This document shows positions 1-6,493 of a DNA stretch of 14,331 nt, in pieces. Origin of the DNA: Acidimicrobiia bacterium (lineage in GTDB: Bacteria > Actinomycetota > Acidimicrobiia > Acidimicrobiales > Ilumatobacteraceae); NCBI GenBank assembly GCA_010025655.1, contig RGSV01000011.1:1-14331 (forward strand), read 5' to 3'. The stretch's first letter is position 1. Every line of letters starts with the position of its first letter. The notes beneath the pieces were generated by a model, which saw only the letters and a program-made list of their open reading frames with translations, did no database searches and was not told the origin of the DNA. A program made the translations under genes and the position numbers.

Positions 1-627
1 GTGACCAGAACGGTTGACACCGTTGAGTACCGCCACATCAAGCAGTCGGGTGGTTCGGGTCAGTTCGCGGTGGTGAAAATCACCGTCGAGCCGAACCCTG
101 GCAAGGGTTACGAATTCGTCGACGACATCACGGGCGGTCGCATTCCGCGTGAATTCATCCAGCCGACGAACCAAGGTATTCAGGCTGCACTCGACAACGG
201 CGTGCTCGCCGGCTATCCGACCGTCGATGTGAAGGTCAGCCTCGTTGACGGTCAGTACCACGACGTCGACTCGAACGAAATGGCGTTCAAGATCGCCGGT
301 CAGATGGCGTTCAAGAAGGCGGCGGCGATGGCTCGCCCCGTGCTCTTGGAGCCGATCATGGCGGTGGAAGTCGTGACGCCTGAGAACCACATGGGTGACG
401 TCATTGGTGACTTGTCCAGCCGTCGCGGTCGAATTGAAGGCATGGAGGCCAATGGCAATTTCCAGAACGTGCGTGCGCAAGTGCCGCTTTCGGAAATGTT
501 CGGATACAGTACAGACCTGCGTTCTCGCACCCAAGGGCGCGCGACGTACACCATGCAATTCCACTCGTACCAGCAGGTGCCTGAGGCCATCTCGCAAGAG
601 ATCGTCAAGCGCGTGCGCGGGGAATAG
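1..627 (+). CDS. fusA: Elongation factor G, C-terminal part (5' end outside window)
   Basis: EF-G is the GTPase that drives tRNA-mRNA translocation on the ribosome. Only the last 208 codons are present, covering most of domain IV and domain V. The GTP-binding domain lies upstream of the window. Visible family motifs are KQSGGSGQF (about residues 14-22), the domain IV tip YHDVDSNE (87-93 of the fragment, whose His88 matches the E. coli His583 region), LLEPIM (115-120), [12 protein letters not shown] (132-143) and [14 protein letters not shown] (162-175). The GTG at position 1 is an internal Val codon and not the start: the sequence before VEYRH aligns inside the conserved ET(I/V)..xV stretch of the family. 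It ends with TAG and is followed after 47 bases by tuf, the usual str-operon order. Identification is very secure. Confidence 0.98.
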   Translation: MTRTVDTVEYRHIKQSGGSGQFAVVKITVEPNPGKGYEFVDDITGGRIPREFIQPTNQGIQAALDNGVLAGYPTVDVKVSLVDGQYHDVDSNEMAFKIAGQMAFKKAAAMARPVLLEPIMAVEVVTPENHMGDVIGDLSSRRGRIEGMEANGNFQNVRAQVPLSEMFGYSTDLRSRTQGRATYTMQFHSYQQVPEAISQEIVKRVRGE

Positions 628-674
628 CCAACCACCAGTCTCAACAAAGAAAGCAACACAGGAGAGAAACAGCA

Positions 675-1859
675 ATGTCGAAGGGTAAATTCGAGCGCAA
701 CAAGCCCCACGTCAACATCGGAACGATGGGCCACATCGACCACGGCAAGACCACCTTGACCGCGTCGATCTCCAAGACACTCGCCGACAAGGGTCTGGCC
801 GAGTACACGCCGTTCGATCAGATCGACAAGGCGCCAGAAGAGAAGGCGCGCGGTATCACCATCTCGATCGCCCACATCGAATACGAGACCGAGAAGCGCC
901 ACTACGCGCACGTCGACATGCCGGGCCACGCCGACTACATCAAGAACATGATCACCGGTGCTGCCCAGGTTGACGGTGCGATTCTCGTCGTCGCCGCCAC
1001 TGACGGCCCGATGCCGCAGACCCGTGAGCACGTGCTGTTGGCTCGCCAAGTCGGCGTGCCCTACATCGTGGTCGCCCTGAACAAGGCCGACATGGTCGAT
1101 GACGAAGACATGTTGAGCCTCGTCGAAGAAGAAATTCGTGACCTGCTCACCATGTACGAATTCCCGGGCAAAGACGTGCCGGTCGTGCGCGTCTCGGCGC
1201 TGAAGGCGCTCGAAGGCGATGCCGCTTGGCAAGAAAAGATCATGGAGCTGATGAAGGCCTGTGACGACTACATCCCCGAGCCCAAGCGCGAGCTCGACAA
1301 GCCGTTCCTCATGCCGATCGAAGACGTGTTCACCATCACTGGTCGTGGCACCGTCGTGACCGGCAAGGTCGAGCAGGGCAAGGTCAACACCGGCGACGAA
1401 ATTGAAATCGTCGGACTGCGTGACACCCAGAAGACCGTCTGCACGGGCGTCGAGATGTTCCGCAAGCTCCTTGACGAAGGTCAGGCTGGCGACAACATCG
1501 GCGCGCTCTTGCGCGGCACGAAGAAAGAGGACGTCGAGCGTGGTCAGGTGCTCTGCGCCCCTGGCAGCATCACCCCGCACACCAAGTTCGAGGGTCAGGT
1601 GTACGTCTTGAAGAAGGAAGAGGGTGGCCGTCACAAGCCGTTCTTCAACAACTACCGTCCGCAGTTCTTCTTCCGCACCACCGACGTGACCGGCACCATT
1701 CAGTTGCCGTCGGGCACCGAAATGGTGATGCCCGGTGACAACGTGGTGATGACGGTCGAACTCGGTAAGCCGATCGCCATGGACGAAGGTCTGCGCTTCG
1801 CGATTCGCGAAGGTGGCCGCACCGTCGGTGCCGGTCGCGTGACGAAGATCCTGCAGTAA
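675..1859 (+). CDS. tuf: Elongation factor Tu
   Basis: EF-Tu delivers aminoacyl-tRNA to the ribosomal A site as a GTP complex. At 394 residues it is full length. The G motifs are GHIDHGKT (19-26), Thr62 in the switch I ITI, DMPGH (81-85), NKAD (136-139) and SAL (174-176). Domain 2 begins near residue 210 ([11 protein letters not shown]) and domain 3 near 303 (KFEGQVYVL), ending in the typical [12 protein letters not shown]. Isoleucine in GHIDHGKTT and ITISIAH are actinobacterial traits. The start is fixed by AGGAG at 660-664, ten bases before ATG, and by the family N-terminus [10 protein letters not shown]. Odd: Met82 replaces the nearly universal Cys of VDCPGH (E. coli Cys81). It lies between fusA and rpsJ, so the str and S10 units are directly adjacent. 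Confidence 0.99.
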   Translation: MSKGKFERNKPHVNIGTMGHIDHGKTTLTASISKTLADKGLAEYTPFDQIDKAPEEKARGITISIAHIEYETEKRHYAHVDMPGHADYIKNMITGAAQVDGAILVVAATDGPMPQTREHVLLARQVGVPYIVVALNKADMVDDEDMLSLVEEEIRDLLTMYEFPGKDVPVVRVSALKALEGDAAWQEKIMELMKACDDYIPEPKRELDKPFLMPIEDVFTITGRGTVVTGKVEQGKVNTGDEIEIVGLRDTQKTVCTGVEMFRKLLDEGQAGDNIGALLRGTKKEDVERGQVLCAPGSITPHTKFEGQVYVLKKEEGGRHKPFFNNYRPQFFFRTTDVTGTIQLPSGTEMVMPGDNVVMTVELGKPIAMDEGLRFAIREGGRTVGAGRVTKILQ

Positions 1860-1898
1860 GCATCAACGGATCAACACAGGAACACAGGCTCACTCACC

Positions 1899-2213
1899 AT
1901 GGCGCAAAAGCAGGGCATTCGCATCCGCCTCAAGGCGTTTGACCATGCCGTGCTCGACAACGAGTCGCGCAAGATCGTCGAGACGGTCGTGCGCACTGCC
2001 GCCACGGTGCGCGGGCCGATTCCGCTGCCCACCGACAAGCACCGTTACACGGTGATTCGTGGTCCACACGTCGACAAAGACTCGCGCGAACACTTCGAAA
2101 TGCGCATTCACAAGCGCATCATCGACATTGTCGATGCCAACGCCAAGACGGTCGAGACGCTGCAGCGCCTTGAGATTGCCGCCGGCGTTGACATCGAAAT
2201 CAAGATGAACTGA
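1899..2213 (+). CDS. rpsJ: 30S ribosomal protein S10 (uS10, NusE)
   Basis: S10 is a protein of the 30S head and, as NusE, also a partner of NusB and NusG in antitermination. It is 104 residues, the usual length. The fold is recognisable from [10 protein letters not shown] (8-17), the loop with RGPIPLPT (38-45) and the C-terminal [13 protein letters not shown]. The start ATG gives the family N-terminus [11 protein letters not shown]. The Shine-Dalgarno match is poor (only AGG around 1886-1888). Normally rplC follows immediately. Here rpsJ is separated from rplC by a protease gene and a leader, so it may be transcribed with tuf and not with the rest of the S10 set. A small CGCC/GGCG hairpin (2221-2234) without a T-tract lies just after the stop. 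Confidence 0.98.
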   Translation: MAQKQGIRIRLKAFDHAVLDNESRKIVETVVRTAATVRGPIPLPTDKHRYTVIRGPHVDKDSREHFEMRIHKRIIDIVDANAKTVETLQRLEIAAGVDIEIKMN

Positions 2214-2248
2214 GCCCCCGCGCCTCGAGCGGCGATAGACAACTACTC

Positions 2249-3397
2249 ATGAGTTACGTGCTGCCCCCGCCGCCACCCTCGGAGTATGAGTCGGCGCACT
2301 CAGGTCAGTCGTCGGCCAAGCCACGGTTGTGGCGCATCGCATTGCTCGCCGTGCTGCTCTCGGTGATCTCAGGCTTCATCGGTGGTGTGATCGCCACACA
2401 ACTTGACGAGACGACGGCTGCGACAGATGAGCCGTACACGCAGGTGACCTCAGCGCCAGTTGTGTCTGATGCTGAGGCGAGTGACGCGACGTCGGTGGCG
2501 CTTGTCGCGCAGCGTCTGGCCAACAGCGTCGTCACGATCTCCGCGCAGGTAAGCGGTGCAATGGGCGATGGTGAAGCAACGGGCACTGGTGTGGTGATCA
2601 CCAGCAGCGGTGAGATTCTCACCAATGCACACGTCATCGAAGGTGCGACGGAAGTGCGTGTGCGGTTCGCCAACGACACCGAACCGGTCGACGCTCGCGT
2701 GTTGGCCTTCGACACGGGCAACGATCTTGCGTTGCTCAAGGTGAACGCGAGCAACCTCGTGGCTGCAACATTCGCCAAGCCTGGCAGCGTGCGTGTCGGC
2801 GACCCAGTGGTGGCCATCGGTTACGCCCTGGCTCTCGATGGTGGCCCCAGCGTGACGACCGGAATCGTGTCGGCACTGAAGCGCACGATCTTCACCGACT
2901 CCGGTGCGCTGAACAGTCTCATTCAAACCGACGCTGCAATTTCGTCGGGCAATTCTGGTGGTCCGCTCGTGAATCTGCGTGGTGAGGTCGTGGGCATCAA
3001 CACCGCCGTAGCCCGTGGCGATTCGAGTTCTTCGGCGAACAACATCGGCTTTGCGATCTCGGTTGACGAGACGCTGACCGTGCTCGAGCAGCTGCGTAGT
3101 CAGGCGGCCGGCGAAGAGCGCACCGAGGGGTTCCTCGGTGTCAGCATCGACTCGCGCACCGATGGTGGCGCTGGCTCGATCATCACGACCGTGCAACCCG
3201 ATTCTCCAGCCGAGGCAGCAGGCATCCTCGAGGGTGACGTGGTGCTGGCGGTCGACGGCGAGCCGGTCAACGGCCAGGCGGGCCTGGTGGCCGCAATACG
3301 TGACCGCAACCCCGGTGACACCATCGAGATCGACCTCGTGCGTGACGGTGAACGTCTCACGGTGTCGGCCACGCTGGTCGCCCGCCCCAAGAATTAG
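2249..3397 (+). CDS. Membrane-anchored trypsin-like serine protease with one PDZ domain (HtrA/DegP family)
   Basis: This is a probable extracytoplasmic quality-control protease of 382 residues. The N-terminus is short, cytoplasmic and proline-rich (five consecutive prolines at 6-10). One hydrophobic segment at about 29-50 acts as signal anchor, followed by a Ser/Thr/Ala-rich linker to about 85. The chymotrypsin-fold domain (about 86-285) has a complete catalytic triad: His128 in TNAHVIEG, Asp159 in GNDLALLK and Ser236 in SSGNSGGPL. One PDZ domain (about 293-380) includes GFLGVSI, SPAEAAGI and GDVVLAVDGEPV. The length fits single-PDZ actinobacterial HtrA/PepD-like proteins, but no specific orthologue can be named. 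It starts 35 bases after rpsJ with a weak ribosome-binding site, and a strong hairpin follows its stop. Its position inside the S10 gene order is unusual. Substrates are unknown. Confidence 0.93.
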   Translation: MSYVLPPPPPSEYESAHSGQSSAKPRLWRIALLAVLLSVISGFIGGVIATQLDETTAATDEPYTQVTSAPVVSDAEASDATSVALVAQRLANSVVTISAQVSGAMGDGEATGTGVVITSSGEILTNAHVIEGATEVRVRFANDTEPVDARVLAFDTGNDLALLKVNASNLVAATFAKPGSVRVGDPVVAIGYALALDGGPSVTTGIVSALKRTIFTDSGALNSLIQTDAAISSGNSGGPLVNLRGEVVGINTAVARGDSSSSANNIGFAISVDETLTVLEQLRSQAAGEERTEGFLGVSIDSRTDGGAGSIITTVQPDSPAEAAGILEGDVVLAVDGEPVNGQAGLVAAIRDRNPGDTIEIDLVRDGERLTVSATLVARPKN

Positions 3398-3406
3398 CCG
3401 CCTGGC

Positions 3407-3431
3407 ACGGCGCCGTACGGTACGGAGCCGT
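3407..3431 (+). terminator. Hairpin just after the protease stop, possible terminator without T-tract
   Basis: A near-perfect inverted repeat begins ten bases after the protease stop codon: ACGGC, one G/A mismatch, CCGT, loop ACGGT, then ACGG and GCCGT. That makes nine base pairs around a five-base loop. No run of T follows (next bases AGGGAAG), so it would be a hairpin-only or Rho-assisted 3' end, a processing barrier or an RNA stabiliser and not a classical intrinsic terminator. The stem is seen directly; the function is inferred. Confidence 0.45.
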
Positions 3432-3565
3432 AGGGAAGAGCCAGTCACCGCCCCTCGCTCGGGTGAGCCACCGCCTCGGGTGGGGTAGGCGTAAACGCCC
3501 GATAGCGTGCCAAGTCGCGTTTGGAGGGGCTCACGCCACTTCATTCGCAGTCGTCAGTTGATACC

Positions 3566-3581
3566 GCGGGGCGTGCTCCGC
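3566..3581 (+). promoter_or_regulatory. Leader hairpin carrying a second copy of both terminator arms
   Basis: GCGGGGC (3566-3572) and GCTCCGC (3575-3581) form a tight stem with one G-U pair. The same two 7-mers form the outer stem of the terminator at 3643-3673, in reverse order. The first can therefore pair with 3643-3649, with two more C-G pairs possible across a one-base bulge (3564-3565 with 3651-3652). The second can pair with 3662-3668. Either pairing would stop the terminator forming, which is the arrangement expected of an antiterminator. The sequence identities are seen; the switching is inferred. Confidence 0.45.
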
Positions 3582-3642
3582 ATCCAATTGATGTCTGTGT
3601 GCGCCTGATTCGTCAGGTACCTCACAGCGAAAACGATCTCGG

Positions 3643-3673
3643 GCTCCGCCGGCTGTGCCGTGCGGGGCTTTTT
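3643..3673 (+). terminator. Intrinsic terminator or attenuator 106 bases before rplC
   Basis: The 5' arm GCTCCGC CGGC (3643-3653), loop TGT (3654-3656) and 3' arm GCCG, bulged T3661, GCGGGGC (3657-3668) give an eleven-pair stem with one G-U, followed directly by five T (3669-3673). This is the textbook layout of a Rho-independent terminator. It stands between the protease and rplC. Because no good promoter is visible downstream, it more likely attenuates a leader transcript than simply ending the upstream unit, but both are possible. Confidence 0.72.
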
Positions 3674-3779
3674 CGTGGAAGCGAAACGAGACCGCAGTCG
3701 CGGTGCGGGCACACGAAGCAGAGAACAACGTCGCGACGGCACCGTCACGACAACGAAGTCGCAACAGAAAAGGTTCACC

Positions 3780-4421
3780 ATGGCACAGAAAGCGATCGTC
3801 GGCGAAAAGGTCGGCATGACGCAAGTGTGGACGAACGACCGTCGCGTCGTGCCCGTCACCGTCTTGCGCGTCGAGCCCGCTCGCATCGTGCAGGTGAAGA
3901 CGAATGCCACCGACGGCTACAACGCTCTGCAAGTGACCTTCGGTCAGAAGGACGAAAAGAAACTCACCAAGGCCGCAGCGGGCCACTTCGCGAAACACAA
4001 CGTGGCACCCGGTCGTCGTCTCGTTGAATTGCGCCTCGATTCAGTCGACGGCTTTGAAGTCGGACAGGAAATCGGCGTTGACAAGTTGGCGGCGGGCGAA
4101 ATCGTCGATGTCACCGCCGTCAGCCGTGGTAAGGGTTTTGCTGGTGGCATGAAGCGCCACAACTTCCAAGGCCAGGGTGCGGCACACGGTAACCACAAGC
4201 ACCACCGCGCCCCAGGTTCGATTGGTCAGCGCTCATTCCCTGGTCGCGTGTTCCGTGGCATGCGCATGGCGGGTCATCTCGGCCACCAACAAGTCACCAT
4301 CATGAACCTTGAAATCGTGCAGGCCGATGCCGAGCGCAACCTGTTGCTCGTGAAAGGTGCTGTACCTGGCCCCAACGGTGGCGTCGTCATCGTGCGCAAC
4401 GCAGTGAAGGGCGGCAAGTAG
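3780..4421 (+). CDS. rplC: 50S ribosomal protein L3 (uL3)
   Basis: L3 is an early-assembly protein of the large subunit that reaches towards the peptidyl transferase centre. It is 213 residues, standard for bacteria. Motifs are the N-terminal IVGEKVGMTQVW (6-17), SRGKGFAGGMKRHNF (115-129), HRAPGSIGQ (142-150), FPGRVFRGMRMAGHLG (153-168) and NLLLVKGAVPG (187-197). The ATG at 3780 is chosen because it gives the family N-terminus MAQKAIVGEK and has AGG six bases upstream. The frame is open back to 3660, but that extension runs into the terminator and is not family-like. The residue aligned by eye with E. coli Gln150, the PrmB methylation site, is Ser152. It heads the packed operon, two bases before rplD. 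Confidence 0.98.
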   Translation: MAQKAIVGEKVGMTQVWTNDRRVVPVTVLRVEPARIVQVKTNATDGYNALQVTFGQKDEKKLTKAAAGHFAKHNVAPGRRLVELRLDSVDGFEVGQEIGVDKLAAGEIVDVTAVSRGKGFAGGMKRHNFQGQGAAHGNHKHHRAPGSIGQRSFPGRVFRGMRMAGHLGHQQVTIMNLEIVQADAERNLLLVKGAVPGPNGGVVIVRNAVKGGK

Positions 4422-4423
4422 TC

Positions 4424-5047
4424 ATGGCGAAACTCACGATGAAGAACCCCGCCGGCAAGAACGCCGCCAGCATCGAGTTGTCGGATGATTTCTTTGGCGT
4501 CGTGCCGAACGTCGCCGTGATGCACCAGGTCGTGGTCGCCCAGCTGGCTCATCGTCGCGCCGGTACCCAGAGCACCAAGGGTCGCGCCGAGGTCAGTGGT
4601 GGTGGCAAGAAGCCGTTTAGCCAAAAAGGCACGGGTAACGCCCGTCAAGGCTCGATTCGCGCGCCGCAGTTCGTCGGTGGTGCAGTCACGCTCGGCCCGA
4701 CGCCACGCAAATACAGCCAGCGCACCCCGAAGAAGATGGTGCAGTTGGCGTTGCGTTCGGCGCTTTCTGATCGCGCCCGCGACGGCAAAGTTGTGGTTGT
4801 CGACGCCTGGTCGTTCGATAAGCCGAGCGCCAAGGCCGGTGCTGCGGCACTCGCCGCCCTCGGCACGAGCGGCAAGGTGATGGTCGTCGTGAAGAGCGCG
4901 ACGAGCGACGCCGCCAAGAGCCTGCGCAACCTTGCCGATGTGCAGGTCGTGCTGACGAGCGAACTCAACGCCTACGACGTGCTCGTCAACGACTGGATCG
5001 TGTTCTCGCAAGACAGCCTGCCCACCAGTGCCGGAGGTGCGAAGTGA
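4424..5047 (+). CDS. rplD: 50S ribosomal protein L4 (uL4)
   Basis: L4 binds 23S rRNA, and its long loop lines the constriction of the exit tunnel. In E. coli it also represses its own operon through the S10 leader. It is 207 residues. The tunnel loop runs from about 50 to 98 and includes the basic KK (62-63), [15 protein letters not shown] (67-81) and GPTPRKYSQ (91-99). The globular domain follows with LRSALSDRA. The start ATG is two bases after the rplC stop. The end overlaps rplW by four bases (GTGA), implying translational coupling. If the leader upstream of rplC is an attenuator, L4 is the first candidate ligand by analogy with E. coli. That is inference only. Confidence 0.98.
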   Translation: MAKLTMKNPAGKNAASIELSDDFFGVVPNVAVMHQVVVAQLAHRRAGTQSTKGRAEVSGGGKKPFSQKGTGNARQGSIRAPQFVGGAVTLGPTPRKYSQRTPKKMVQLALRSALSDRARDGKVVVVDAWSFDKPSAKAGAAALAALGTSGKVMVVVKSATSDAAKSLRNLADVQVVLTSELNAYDVLVNDWIVFSQDSLPTSAGGAK

Positions 5048-5334
5048 AAGATCCACGCGACGTCATCATCCGCCCAGTCGTGTCGGAAAAGAGCTACGCC
5101 GGCTCGAGCGTGGGTGTGTACACCTTCGAAGTGCACCCCTCAGCCAGCAAGCCTGAGATTCGCGACGCCGTGCAGCGCATCTTCAACGTGAAGGTCGTGA
5201 AGGTCAACACCTTGAACCGCCAGGGCAAGCGCCGCATCACTCGCGGCACGAATCGAGTCGGTGTGCGAGATGGTTCGAAGCGGGCCATCGTCACACTCGC
5301 CCCCGGTCAACAGATCCCGCTGTTCGAGAACTGA
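5044..5334 (+). CDS. rplW: 50S ribosomal protein L23 (uL23)
   Basis: L23 sits at the tunnel exit and is the docking site for trigger factor and SRP. It is 96 residues, usual for the family. Recognisable elements are [12 protein letters not shown] (6-17), [18 protein letters not shown] (26-43), [12 protein letters not shown] (47-58) and a basic loop [13 protein letters not shown] (61-73). The GTG start at 5044 lies inside the rplD stop region (four-base overlap) with GGAGG at 5033-5037, six bases upstream. This is the only start that gives the conserved N-terminus. Confidence 0.97.
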   Translation: MKDPRDVIIRPVVSEKSYAGSSVGVYTFEVHPSASKPEIRDAVQRIFNVKVVKVNTLNRQGKRRITRGTNRVGVRDGSKRAIVTLAPGQQIPLFEN

Positions 5335-5341
5335 GCGCACC

Positions 5342-6178
5342 ATGGCCATTCGTAAACGTCGCCCCACGAGCAGCGGTCGTCGATTCCAGACCTCGGCTGA
5401 CTTCTCGGAAGTCACCAAGCACCGCCCAGAAAAGTCGTTGCTCACATCGAAGCCCGAGCGCGGCGGTCGCAACGCGTCGGGTCGCATCACTTCACGCCAC
5501 AAGGGTGGCGGACACAAGCAGCAGTACCGCATCATCGATTGGAAGCGCGGCAAAGACGAAGTTCGCGCCAAGGTTGCCGCCATTGAATACGACCCCAACC
5601 GCACCTGTCGTATCGCGCTCTTGCACTATCTCGACGGCACCAAGGCGTACATCTTGGCGCCGAAGGGTCTCGAGGTCGGTCAGCATGTCGAGAGCGGTCA
5701 GCGCGCCGATATCAAGCCTGGCAACGCGTTGCCGCTGCGTTTCGTGCCCGTCGGCACCGTCGTGCACAACGTCGAAATGCGCCCCGGCCAAGGTGGTCGC
5801 ATCGCGCGTTCGGCCGGAGTGTCGGTGCAGCTCGTCGCCAAAGAAGGTGACTTCGCCACACTGCGTATGCCGAGCAGCGAAATGCGCCGCGTGCCCATCG
5901 ACTGTCGCGCCACAATCGGCGAAGTCGGCAACGCCGAACACGAACTCGTCAAGATCGGTAAGGCCGGTCGCAACCGTTGGAAGGGTGTGCGCCCGCAGTC
6001 GCGAGGTGTTGCGATGAACCCTGTCGACCACCCGCTCGGTGGTGGCGAAGGCAAGACCTCGGGCGGTCGTCCGGCGGTGTCGCCATGGGGCAAGCCCGAG
6101 CGCCGTACGCGCAAGAAGTCAAAGGCGTCGCAGCAATTCATCGTGCGCCGTCGTCGTTCAGGAAAGGCACGTGGTTAA
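5342..6178 (+). CDS. rplB: 50S ribosomal protein L2 (uL2)
   Basis: L2 is the large-subunit protein needed for subunit joining and peptidyl transferase assembly. It is 278 residues, normal. Motifs are [18 protein letters not shown] (42-59), the central SH3-like domain with [15 protein letters not shown] (138-152), [14 protein letters not shown] (156-169) and the C-terminal [10 protein letters not shown] loop (221-231). The start ATG 5342, seven bases after rplW, gives the family N-terminus; an in-frame extension into rplW is not credible. Odd: the nearly invariant HPHGGGEG reads HPLGGGEG, with His230 (E. coli His229) kept but Leu232 replacing the second His. A few residues on, the usual GGRHPV reads GGRPAV. 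Both changes lie in the loop near the peptidyl transferase centre. Confidence 0.98.
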   Translation: MAIRKRRPTSSGRRFQTSADFSEVTKHRPEKSLLTSKPERGGRNASGRITSRHKGGGHKQQYRIIDWKRGKDEVRAKVAAIEYDPNRTCRIALLHYLDGTKAYILAPKGLEVGQHVESGQRADIKPGNALPLRFVPVGTVVHNVEMRPGQGGRIARSAGVSVQLVAKEGDFATLRMPSSEMRRVPIDCRATIGEVGNAEHELVKIGKAGRNRWKGVRPQSRGVAMNPVDHPLGGGEGKTSGGRPAVSPWGKPERRTRKKSKASQQFIVRRRRSGKARG

Positions 6179-6181
6179 CGC

Positions 6182-6493
6182 ATGGCTCGCAGTCTGAAGA
6201 AGGGTCCGTTCGTGGACGAGCATCTCTTGAAGAAGCTCGATGCGATGAACGAGAGCGGCGACCGCAAACCGATCAAGACGTGGTCGCGTCGCTCGACGAT
6301 CATTCCCGACATGGTGGGCCACACCTTCGCCGTGCACGACGGGCGCAAGCATGTGCCGGTGTATGTCACTGAGTCGATGGTCGGTCATAAGTTGGGCGAG
6401 TTCGCCAACACCCGCACCTTCAAAGCCCACGCCAGCTCGGAGAAGATGGCTGGCACTGAGGCCGCTCCTGCGGCACCTGGAGCCTCGTCGTGA
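6182..6493 (+). CDS. rpsS: 30S ribosomal protein S19 (uS19)
   Basis: S19 lies in the 30S head with S13 and contacts the A-site finger. It is 103 residues, against about 93 in most bacteria. Core motifs are [10 protein letters not shown] (3-12), [25 protein letters not shown] split over 32-56, [18 protein letters not shown] (58-75) and RTFKAH (77-82). The final 15 or so residues are an Ala/Pro/Ser-rich tail not part of the core. It starts three bases after rplB. Its last four bases (GTGA) overlap the GTG start of rplV, so the two are probably translationally coupled. Confidence 0.97.
   Translation: MARSLKKGPFVDEHLLKKLDAMNESGDRKPIKTWSRRSTIIPDMVGHTFAVHDGRKHVPVYVTESMVGHKLGEFANTRTFKAHASSEKMAGTEAAPAAPGASS

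Larger units (their letters stand above)
3432..3779 (+). promoter_or_regulatory. Structured non-coding leader upstream of rplC (probable promoter plus 5' UTR)
   Basis: This is the only long gene-free stretch in the window. In order it holds GCTC-GGGT-GAGC (3457-3468) and CCACC/GGTGG (3468-3483), which share a direct repeat CTCGGGTG (3458-3465 and 3475-3482). Next come GGCG-TAAA-CGCC (3488-3499), a weak -10-like TAGCGT (3503-3508) without a convincing -35 box, and an unused ribosome-binding-like GGAGGGG (3523-3529). The GC hairpin 3566-3581 and the intrinsic terminator 3643-3673 follow. After that is a purine-rich stretch with ACCGC-AGTC-GCGGT (3691-3704) and GACGG/CCGTC (3735-3746), then AGG (3771-3773) six bases before the rplC ATG. 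I see no convincing promoter between the terminator and rplC, so initiation upstream of it is likely. The promoter position is a guess. Confidence 0.5.

Noticed and set aside
1..3. GTG at position 1 as a gene start
   Set aside because: It is an internal codon of EF-G; domains I-III are missing and the window simply opens inside fusA.
300..1634. Long minus-strand open frame (444 codons) opposite fusA and tuf
   Set aside because: It lies wholly opposite two certain genes, is rich in His/Asp/Val/Leu as expected of mirror translation of GC-biased codons, and has no recognisable domain or ribosome-binding site.
2188..2210. Perfect -35-like TTGACA near the end of rpsJ as a promoter for the protease
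   Set aside because: It encodes conserved S10 residues (Val-Asp), and no acceptable -10 lies 16-18 bases downstream.
2221..2234. CGCC/GGCG hairpin between rpsJ and the protease as a terminator
   Set aside because: Only four base pairs and no T-tract; too weak to claim.
3558..3608. Possible 16-codon leader peptide (TTG to TGA) overlapping the 3566-3581 hairpin
   Set aside because: The purine-rich GGAGGGG at 3523-3529 is too far upstream to serve it, and there is no regulatory codon run. Too short to support without conservation data.
3660..3779. In-frame N-terminal extension of rplC from a GTG at 3660
   Set aside because: It would begin inside the terminator hairpin, has no ribosome-binding site, and yields an Arg-rich sequence unlike L3. 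ATG 3780 matches the family start.
3521..4027. Plus-strand open frame of 168 codons starting at TTG 3521 and running into rplC
   Set aside because: It has a good GGAGG-like stretch nearby but only within its own first codons, overlaps rplC in another frame and has an Arg/His-rich, low-information product.
5261..5341. In-frame extension of rplB into rplW
   Set aside because: L2 starts at [10 protein letters not shown] in the family; the extension is an out-of-frame reading of rplW.
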